Source: Lingula anatina
Lineage: Eukaryota > Brachiopoda > Lingulata > Lingulida > Lingulidae
DNA length: 20,076 nucleotides
Assembly (NCBI RefSeq): GCF_001039355.2
Contig: NW_019775713.1
Span: forward strand, 46,540-66,615
Direction: 5' to 3'
Shown piece after piece: positions 1 through 10,600 of the stretch. A program made the position numbers and the translations under genes. Within the stretch, counting starts at the first letter, position 1, and every line of letters starts with the position of its first letter. Under the pieces are notes generated by a model. The model did not search any database, was not told the DNA's origin, and saw only the letters and a list, made by a program, of their open reading frames with translations.

Positions 1-28
1 ATATATATATATATATATATATATATAT
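1..28. repeat. AT dinucleotide microsatellite (clipped by window start)
   Basis: Perfect alternating AT from the first base, of unknown full length because the window starts inside it. It lies in the intron upstream of exon 1. Confidence 0.97.
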
Positions 29-103
29 AACTTCAAAACCAGTTGCTTTCAATTGATTGATGACAGATATAGGCATTTTAATATGTACTCTAATGTTATT
101 ACC

Positions 104-301
104 TCTGACAAGGAGGTTATGCTTTTTGGTCCCATTAGTTTGTTTATCTGCATGCAAAAGGTTATTAACATGAAAAATTCAAAATAAGTCATAGATGTGA
201 AAGGTATGATTAGATTTTGGTGATGATCCAATTATTAATTAAAGATTTAAATTATTAGTCAGTCATTGTCGTGAAGAAAGTCTGTGCTCTGTGAATGCTA
301 G
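104..301 (+). mobile_element. Old, diverged Helitron-like short non-autonomous element
   Basis: It starts tctgacaaggaggttatg, contains gtttgtttatctg and tgattagattttggtgatga, and ends tctgtgctctgtgaatgctag followed by t. The same landmarks in the same order make up the element at 18510-18716. A TC start and a CTAG end followed by T are Helitron hallmarks. It has no coding capacity. It fills most of the intron stretch upstream of exon 1. Confidence 0.65.
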
Positions 302-369
302 TTTAAAATTCGTATCTGCAAATTTGATGCCATTTGTCTTGGAAGGTTTCCTGAATTTTATCTGAACAG

Positions 370-567
370 GTGCTCAGTGCTGCCCAGTATCAGCTGCTCC
401 AGTGTGCCACCCCTGAGGCTGTGGTGAGGTTGGAGAATACCAAACTTAGGGCCCTGCAGGAAGGAATATGGGACCAGTATTGTAAACAGCAGAAACATGA
501 AAGTCTGCTGGAATATTTGCACCATGAAATTATGGAGAAGAAACCACATGACAGTGTATTTGTGCAG
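370..567 (+). CDS. RNF213: RNF213-like exon 1 of window (residues 1-66)
   Basis: The acceptor is gaacag before 370 and the donor is cag|gtagct. Length is 198 nt, phase 0 at both ends. The product is mostly helical, with motifs such as QYQLLQCATPEAVVRLEN. A leucine-rich 'ATPEAVVR' segment before the last AAA-like unit is typical of RNF213-family alignments. This is an internal exon: the first codon is GTG, and nothing marks it as a translation start. Confidence 0.9.
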
Positions 568-3500
568 GTAGCTTATAGGTTGTATTAGTTAGTGAGGAAC
601 ATATTTTGGCATAGATGTGGTAGATCTTAATCCATGATAATGAAAGCCATTTTGTCAAATTTTGTCAAATTCTTTGATGATTAAATTAAAATTGATTTAG
701 CATAAGTTTTTTCATTTTTTTCTTTCAAAAATATGTATATTTGCTTTTATACTATAGAATACAGAGAGAGAGACTGACACTTATGACCACTAACTGAGAT
801 CCATGGTGACATTAATAATTCTGGGTAAATAGGCCTGTTTTCAGCATAAATCATCTCATTTGAACTTAAAAAGCACTGGCTTTGAATACTAACTGTGATA
901 ACATCATGTTTACAGGTCACAACCCATTCCAAACTGCTTTCTATAGATGATGAAAAAGAAATAGCAAAAGTTCTTAAGCTACCACCAGCAAACGTCAGAT
1001 CATTGGCACTTCAAAATTTTGGCACAGAACAAGAATTTGGAAGAAAGATAAGGTAAGGAATTGTTTCAAGATAGATTCCTCTGCTTTAAAGCATTGTTTG
1101 CCTGAGGTATTTATTTTAACTGATAAGTACATTTGTATTCAGCGACACACCTTATTACAAGTTTTAAGAGAGTTGAAATACCTATAAAAGAATGAAATGA
1201 AAGTAGATAAATCATGCTTTTTACCAAATTTTAAAGCTGTAGCTTTTTTTTTTATTAATAACTGACATCATTTTGAATTATGTGCACAATAGAACTTTGT
1301 TAAAATGTAGAAATTTATTAAATTATCAAACCTCTGATAATTTACATATTTTCCTTTTAAGGCGTTTTTTCAATGATGTCAAGAAAAATGATACACTTTT
1401 GTTTGTCCAATGTGATTCTGGAGACCAAAATGGCAGCCTGATAGCATGTGCTCGCTACTGTGTGATGGATGAATTTGCACAAGCCAGGGAAAACATGGGT
1501 AGTAAAATCCACGTGGTGTTTGTTGTACAATTGCCCAGAGTTTCTGGTGGATGTTTTGTAGGCTTTCAGGTAAAAAAAACACTGAAGTAGTTTTTCATCA
1601 ATTGCATTATATTACTCTGTCTTTTTGTCATGTCATGTGTCTAAAATAAATTGCTATTATGAATAAGCAAAAATTATTTCAGTCATATTTTAAGAAACAG
1701 ACATGTAAATGGCATAATTGTGAAAAAACCATGTTCATATTGCTGTATTTGCAGGGTGGCAAGTGGCTCTCAGTGCACATTGATGACTTGAGGCCAGAAA
1801 CGAATCAATTGCCTTCCTTGGGCAACATGATGAGAAACTCCATTGGGACATTATTTAAACAGTCAGTTCACCAAGGTAGAACCCATGGACCTCAGAGTGG
1901 CATCATAACAAGGCAGGATCTGGCAGAGAGGATGGAACAGATACAGAAAAGGGAACGGGCTCCACATCCAAGTGATTCTGGTTGGTTGATTTTGATACGG
2001 ATCTCACAGTATGTGTGACAGCATTAAATAGAGTCTGTGGAATCTGATTGTCCAAACTTAGAAAAATGTATATAATTTTATACATCTGCATTTTTTAAAG
2101 AAATTCAGGTACTTATTGTATAAATTTTTTAACAGTTTGGAACGTATAGTCTATATTAATTTTTTTAAACACATTTTAAAGGTATAGTCTTGGAGTCTGA
2201 AGTGAACAACACTGATGAAGACTCTCTGATGGACACATCAGAAAGTCAATTTAGCCGAGATGTTGAGATGGAAAACCGAAGGGCAAGTACACCCAAAAAA
2301 GAGAATTCAGTGCAGGTAGATCCTGGAGAGGAATTGCCCACAACTGATGTGAGGATGGAGGAAGATGTGGAAAGAATGGAAGTTGAAGATCATGAAAGTG
2401 ATTTAAGGGGTCTTGACTACAGTGCACTGATAAGAAACTGTGTCCAGGGTGCTGCAGCCATGTTGAAAGAGGAACATGCGGAAAATGCGCAGCGAACCAC
2501 TGAGAGAATACAAATTTTATTGAAACTTTTATCTATCAGAAAAATGAAAGGACAAGGTACATTACAACATGAAAACAGAGTAATGGTTGAACTAGAAAAA
2601 AATACAGATAATTCAGTGCAGTGCAAACTTTGGACTTATTTTGTACTCATTTGTAAATCTTTGCGATATGCAAACATTTGTGAGTTTTGGTGTTTAAGTC
2701 ATTGTAAATTTAAAACTAAAATGTGGGATCTTGAAGTTCCTCAACTGTTGGTGTTACTGGTAAATTGTTGATAGAATTAGTTTGCCAAAAAAAGGGTAAG
2801 TTCTTATGTAACATATTTATACCTTTTTTTACAGACTGTAGAACATTTGCAGAGGTTGTTGGATGGAGAGTTTCGTTGCTGCTCAGTGAAAAGGAGGAGA
2901 AAGTTATGCTGCAAGGAAGAGCAGCTAACTGGCTGAGAAATGAAGCAGCTTCCATGGATATGATCCACAAAGCAGGAACTTTTAGGTGAGGATACAAAAT
3001 TTGATTTCTTTCAGCAGTTTTGTAATTCATTGGTGTTATAATAAGTGAAACAAATATCACCTTGCTGAAATTATACATACATTATTACATACTTGAGTCA
3101 CTGGAAAAATTGATTCACACAAGTTTGATTCTTTTTAATCATTCAGACGATCCTCATGGCAGTGTATCCAACAAAAAGTCACACCTATGCTGGCCGGAAT
3201 AGTAGCCCTGATGGACACCAACTCCAACTTGAATATTCTCCACGCTCACCAAGACTTGACCCACTGGATGCATCAGTTATGGTTAGAACTGTTGGACAAT
3301 GAGAATGCCACTGAACTGAAATACCAAAGAGATCTCAGGTCCCCAAAATTGAATGCTGAACTCACTGAAATGGTAGTAAGAACTATTGGGTGTGGGCAAA
3401 TGTTCTGTAACCAACTGCCATTTTCTTGGGTGATTTATCAACAGGTGGAAAAGATGCTGCATCAAGTGAAGAAATTGGGTGAGATATTGCAACAATATTA

Positions 3501-6500
3501 ATTAGGGCTTTAACTGGAATAGGCCTTTTAGAAGAACTTATATGTGGTTATTATTTTTGCAATTAAGGTAATGGAATATTTTTATTACATGTGCCATTGA
3601 ATTAAAAGACTTTTGTTAGGTAATGATAAATACTCTACCTCATTTGAATTGTATTTTCAGATCAAGTTAACCAACTTCAGAAAACTCAAGAATTATTTGA
3701 GGAATGGCACACAGGGAAGATTGTTACAAATTACATGAACAAAGCTCAGAATGTGGCTGAAGATATTCTAGACTTGTACCTTACTGACTTTGTACATATG
3801 ATTCACAAGGAGTCTTCAGATGGAGAATGCCAGGTACAATTATATACAACTTTGGAGTTGATAAAGAGACTATATACTCAGTGAATTATAATTGTCTTTT
3901 TGTATTAAAAAATGTTCAAGCAAAAATTACCAACATTAGATTTCACTATGTTGGTGCATCCGACAGATGGATAGAGTGGGAAAGCAGAATTCTATACATA
4001 ATATGTAACAGCATAAATCCTTATCTTAGTAAGCTTAACTCTGTGAAAGATCACCTTATCTACTAACCTTATACATGTATTACTTCTAATGCTGGTATTT
4101 GTTTTCATTTTGGTGATTAGAAGGTAAAAGGTGTAGGATTTAATATAGATTTGCTGTTATTTATTTAACCTGAAATTAATCACATATCAGAGTTACTGTA
4201 GTGGATATTGATTTTTTAAGGTAATGGTACATGCCCTCAGGTCTGCAGCATTTGAAACCAGACAGAGATTCTACAATGAACAGGCTGTCAGCATGCTTCC
4301 TGAAAAAGAGGCAGAAAGGTTCCACCAAGCAATGAAGTTTGGTTTCACAATCCCCCTGGTTCATCTAGCCTATCACTCTGTGCAAAGTAGACTACAACAT
4401 CTGAGGCAGTTATTCCATCTTTTGCCAGATTTGGCTGCCTCTCTGCTGAATGTTATTGGTAGAAGCCAGGAGAATGAAATGGTAAATTAAAAATTTTGTT
4501 AAGGAAAGAATTCCTCACAAAGATTATAGATTAGTCTGTTGAAGGTCACATAATTGATTATGTATGGGATAATAAAGAGAATCAACAATTATTTTGTTTG
4601 CTGATTTACTTACAGAACATTGATGTCCTAGGATTAACATACTGCCTGGAAAACCTAGAACCTCACACCGAACCTCTTGAAAATCAAAACCAGAGAAATG
4701 GCTGGCTTGACAAGGTCCAAAGGTTTAAACCAACAGTAGAGAGAATACTACAGTCAGTGTGTCAGGACTCCTATCATTATGGAGAGAAGAGCAGACATCA
4801 CCTCCTACAGTGCAGGTAAGGACTTCATTTTTTAATGGAAATATGTGCTTTATGTGCAATAAAGGTATATGTTGTTCTCATTCTTTTCACAATTAACTAT
4901 TAAAAGTATCAGAATAGATATAACTTCTCAAGTCAAAACTGAAAATTAAACATTTTGTTGCCCATATCTGTTATTAGTTCCTGGTAACAGTGTAAAGGTA
5001 TGTACATTACAAAGTTTAAGCCCCAAAAGTTTATTTTTATTTTTATATCATAAATGGGATATCTGCCAGTCCTACTGTGTAATATTAAAGATTTATCAAA
5101 ATCACACAAAATGTGCTAAACTGAGATGGAAATTATCTTGTGATCATTAATCAAAATCCATTCATTTTATGATGTAAGTTGGTCTGATGATTAGAAGTGT
5201 CAACCTGAGTATCACTTGAGACTCAGTAGTATCTCTGAAAGTTAACATCAAATATATATATTTCCTAATTTTTTTAAACTGGTTACATCTACTTCATAAT
5301 ATGCTTTCCATTTAAATTAGATACATGTGGAACAGGTTGCTTGCCTTGCACCTCTTTGTAGAACATGTTTGTCCCCGTGGGGTAAAACGAGAAGATCTTA
5401 CTGTAAAAAGATGCATGCCTTTTTGGATTGTAAGTGCAGTATAACACATGGAGCTAAGTGCATTTATGCAATGCTTACTTTAACAGAAGACAATTAATTA
5501 TAGTACTTACAGAACAGCTAGTATGGGTTTTTGAAGAATTGTGTTTGCTGATGTTATAAATGTGCACAGTGCTACATATTCATGTAACATATTCATGTAA
5601 CTTATAAATCATTTTGATACTTAGTTATTCCTTGTAATCCTCATGGAACAGTCAATTGGATAGTATATTTCCAAATTTTTTATAACTTGCAACCAGGCAT
5701 CAAGATTTGAGTTCTATTTTAACATTCATGAAGTGATCTGGTATGATGGATTCTAATTTAAGATGCTGTCTAGAGAGGAGAAGACTGACTTTAAAGAAGT
5801 ACCTTCAATGGAAAAAGTGAAGAAGTTCCTTGAGAGCTGTAACATCAGTGCTAGTAAACATTTTTTTGGGTAAGTTTATTGAAGCCCTATTTCTCTTCTC
5901 ATGTGTGTGTGCACTAAGCTACATTGTTGTTGGAAAATGTTTTGTACAGGTAGTAATTTTCCCCTTAAGCAATTTAAGTCAAAATGTTTATTATATACAC
6001 CTGTACTTGATTCCATTCGTTTCCTGAAAGTGATATCTTATTCTGTATTGTGTGCCATTTGAAGTGATATCTTACTGTATTGTGTGACATTTGATCCTGT
6101 GTTTTGGTTACAATTTTTTAATGTTACTATATAATTTATGGTTCATCTTTGACATAAAAGGTCAATGCAAAAGTTGCATGAATAATTTTGTGTAATGCAT
6201 ATTGGATAATGAAACTTTTATATTTTTAACACAGAGAACTTGAAAAGTGCAAGTATTGTGAAGAGCCAATGCAAAACCCTGTGAAGTTGCCATGTGGTCA
6301 CATCTTTTGTCATGCCTGTCTGCAAGAACGTAGATATGCTGATATCAATGAATGCCCAGAAGGAGTGTGCAGAAAAAAGTTTGGTGCAGATATGGAACTG
6401 AAGACCTTATCAGACTTTAGGTACATTTTGTATTCTCATTTCTACAAAGTTTTGTTTGGTTAACTAATTATCATGAAGATTGCAGTTGAAACATCCTTAT

Positions 6501-7559
6501 AAATGAAACTTAAGTGACATGGCAAGTGAAAAAATTATTCATGTATTTTTGTGATTTGAAAAGACAAGTTTGCAGGGTTTCATTAATTGATATACACCAA
6601 TGGTAGCTTATTCACATGAATATAAAAATATCTGCGTTTTTAAAAAATTACATCCATGATAATGTTAAATGTTTATTTTAGGGACAAGATAACGGCTCAC
6701 AATGAGTACAAACAAAGGTGCAATGCATTTTTCATGGCCCTGGTGTCCCAGCTGTGTTTTAATGAAAACATTCCTCCAGAACCTGGTGTGGTTAGGATGC
6801 TTCTCAGTTGTGTCACCAAGGAGTCCCAGCTTAAAACTGGCACTAAAGATTTCAATTTGTTTGATGTCTGCATTGACCCTTCTCCTGTGATTAGGAGTTT
6901 CTTGCTCCAGCTGCTTCTGCGTTCAGGGTAAGGCCGATTTCTTTATTGTTTTTGATGTTTTTAGGTGTTGTCCCCAGTTCATTTTATTGCTATTATAGCT
7001 GTTAGCATTTTTTATATTTACTGCAAGAAGGCTTGTGATAGGCATTAGTATTTGTTAGAGCAAATAACTAGAAAAATCCTTTCATTTATGAAGTTAAAAT
7101 TGTGGTACATTATTGATAAAATTGGAAAAAGTACCTCTGTTGATAGAGGTCTTAATGCACAGATTGTTTTTTATTTTTAGTATGGATCAAGTTAAACAAT
7201 ATCTTCAGGAATATTTTGACCAAGCAAGAAAATTCACCCAAGATGGATCCCAAACTTTAGAGCTGTGTATGCTTTGTATTCAGTGTATGGAGGTATATAT
7301 ATCTTATAACACGGAAATTTTTTCTTTCATCTTTAACTGGTCATAAGCTTCTAGATATGTAAACAGGAAAGTATCTAATTTAAAACTTGTCTTGAGTATT
7401 ATATAGAATCATTTATCTTAAAGATATATTGCCTGATTTCTGGAAGAGTTGTAGCTATTATATGTGGCATGGTTTTCTCATATGTGTGATTTTAGGTAAT
7501 TAAGATGGTTTCTCTTATCAAACTATGCAACGAAGGTTTCTCTGTTTTGAAGGCAAGAT

Positions 7560-7620
<61 letters not shown>

Positions 7621-10600
7621 CACAGTATATACGATTTATCCCATTTCTTTTCCTTGACCAAATTTTTCCCTAATTAGATTATTGTTCCCTTAAAGCCACT
7701 TCCTGAGCAATATAAATGATGTATTAAAAATACTTTAACATTTGTTGGTCATGAACTATTTAGGATTCCTTCCATAACAACATTTCCCAACATGGAAGCA
7801 GTCTGACAGCCAGAGCAAACATGGTTACAGCTTATTTGAAGAGAGCCCCCCTCATGATAGGAGGAAGCATTAAAGAGATTGACTGTATTGAGGCCATTGC
7901 TTTGAGTAGATTTGGTCTTGCTGTAACGGCAGGTATAATGTTCTCAACATTTGTTGAGAGTGGAAGGAAAATACCTGAATCCAGAGAATTGAGGGAACTG
8001 TTTGATGCAGCAGGGAACCTGTGTGATCAGGTCAGATGGGCAAAGTAAGTGTTTACATACTGGAGGCAGTTTGGACATATTGGCTTTCAGTAAGACAGGC
8101 ATTAATTCATTGTTAGGCACTTAATATAACAGAATGTGGTTCATGCACATTTCAGAGTTTGAGTAAAGTCTTTCGCTTTGCAGTAAAAGTCTTTCAGTCT
8201 CAATTCCACAATTAAACTACATTCTGTGTAGTTAAGATATTAACTTGAGCTTGATTGCAATTTCCTTCAGAATATTTTTGGTAAAACAGATTTGCAGAGT
8301 ACACGGCATTGAGGCCCTACAGACAATAACTGAAGTCCCCTACCTGGCAAGATGGATACTGCCCCCAGAAGCAAGGCAGAAGGTTATATTTTCAATAAGA
8401 GGGTTTCAATATTGAAATATTAATTGTGATAAATAATAGGTTTTTATGATGGTATTTCCCTTCTGCTTAAGTGGAGTGACGGTAAAAAGTTGATTCAAGG
8501 GAAACGAGGTATTACAATGATTAAATGGTAATATTATAGTTTTTAAATTACCATTCTACAAAACTGTCTCATCAAATTGCTGTGTCCAGCTTAGAGGTGA
8601 AAATATCAAGAACATAAACAGAAATACCAATTAAACATGCACAAGGAAATGTCAGTACTTAGTGTTGGTAAAATGAAAATACATAATGTGTTTGAAATGT
8701 CAGTGTTTTCTGAAATTTTGAGTCAGTAAAAGTTCATTGTATTAACTGTCAAACTTGGCATTTTTAAAATAGTCAAAATATTGTTTAAAAAGGTTAGATT
8801 TTATATTTGTGTTGAAAGTGTCAACATCCATTAAATCAGGTGATTGCATATACATTGTATGTATGATTCATAAAAAAAATATGTTGGACATGTTTCAATA
8901 GAGTTGGCTATTGAATGTTTTGTTTCCAGAATGAAATGTATTAATTTTTGTTCCTACCATGTTCTAACAGTGAGTTAAAACTGTAAGTTTAAAACAAATA
9001 AAAAATAATAAATGGGTAAAGTTGGTAACCCTATTCAATGATTTGTAGGTCCATGATGACAAAGACATGTATCTGATATGTGGTCCGCTGTATGAGCATC
9101 TGAGAGAGACTGTGACAAAAGTGGTCCTTGGGGAAAGTGTGGGTCTTATACAGGAAGTTCTGAATGTAAGTTTCTGTAAAGATATAAAAATTTCTGTTCG
9201 TTCAATTTTTCTTTTTTATACAGACACTGTAAGTGTTTGTATATACATGTATTCTGATTGGTTTGTCTGTCTGTGTCGTCACTGTCGCTGTCCGACTCAT
9301 GATGTACATCCCATAACTTTCAAACCAAATTTTTGTTTTACTTAAAATTTACTAACTGGTTTTGTTTGGTAAAGAGTCAGGTTGTTTGCAAAAGTCAGCA
9401 TTATCAGTTTGCATTAACAGTAATTAATCTTTTTTTTATATATGTTAAATTTTCATTTTTCACACATTAGCGTTTTCAGTGGCTTTTGTATCATGTGGAA
9501 TTGAATCACTTGCTAGTTTTTCAATGTCCATTTTACCTGTCGTACATAATGTAAGAGGGTAAGAGTGATTTTGCTATTTTAAAGCATTATGTAACAGTGC
9601 ATCTGATTTGGTCAAAACATTTTGTGTACTTTTTCTTTGTAATGTCTGAACATTTGGCAGCTTTGCTGCCTTGTTTCCTGTATGGTGTCTGTATATTTGC
9701 CAGCTTTGCTTCCTAGTTTATTAATGTTTCTGTATACTGATGTTTTCTTAACATTAATATGCTATTTGAGAAGAAAAATTGTTGTAAATTATGTTTGGAG
9801 GAATGGTGATGCACACTTAAAAGATTTAGTCAATCTTATTTAATTTCATGTGTGCAGGATGTTTGATACACAAAATAAATCCACATTATCTGCAAAATTC
9901 GTTTTGTCCCTGATGCAAATATATATGTACCTCTGTCTAGGGAAGCAATGATGGGGTACCTTTGAAAGAGACAAGCATGTTACTTGCCTTGTACAGAGAG
10001 GTGACCACAAGTTACATACATGGAGATCCAAACAGGCTGCCAAGTCAAGAGGTGAGTGATTTTTACTGGGATATTGAAATATTCCCAGGCTTTAAAAGGG
10101 TTAAAATGACTTGCATGGTTCAAAATTTTTCCGTGGGTTCAGTTCAGGTGTAAAAGGTGATACTTCAGACTTTATATTCTACATTCTGTACAGTTGATCA
10201 GTTGCTATACTTTATAGTAGTGATGCTTTTTATGTACAGACACAGATGTGTCTGTATGTATAGCAATCACCTGCGTCTGTCATCGCTGTCGCCGCCGTCG
10301 CTGTGCGCTTTTACCGAAGTGGAAAACCGTTTCTTCTTTTGGTTTGAAACTTACAGAACTGATGAATATCCATAATAGGCAGGTCAAGTTCAAAAATCAG
10401 CATGATCGGGCCATTTTAAGGGAAGTTATGCTGTTTTTTCACTTTTTTCAGCATATAGGCAGCACTGATAACACGATAGGTGGAAAACCATATTATTTTT
10501 TGGCTTGAAACTTACAAAACTGATGAATATTCATAATAGGCAGGTCAAGTTCAAAAATCAGCATGATCGGGCCATTTATATGGAAGTTATGCAGTTTTTT

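Noticed and set aside
1-369. Start codon or promoter of the gene
   Set aside because: Exon 1 has a proper upstream acceptor and begins in mid-protein. The region is intron with a microsatellite and a transposon remnant.
2557-2771. Extension of exon 5 by read-through to the stop
   Set aside because: The translation loses family similarity right after the donor at 2557. Exon 6 joins in the correct phase to give the conserved EA....GTFR block.
2580-2834. Alternative exon 5 donor at 2580 (aga|gtaatg)
   Set aside because: It would put exon 6 in a frame that meets a stop (after about 32 codons) and lose the conserved match.
6702-6890. 62-codon plus-strand open frame overlapping exon 14
   Set aside because: It is out of register with the family match (YKQRC...CF and PVIRS), so it is a shadow.
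9941-10153. Longer exon 19 ending near 10149
   Set aside because: The frame stays open past 10051, but a strong gtgagt donor sits where family similarity stops, and the continuation has no match.
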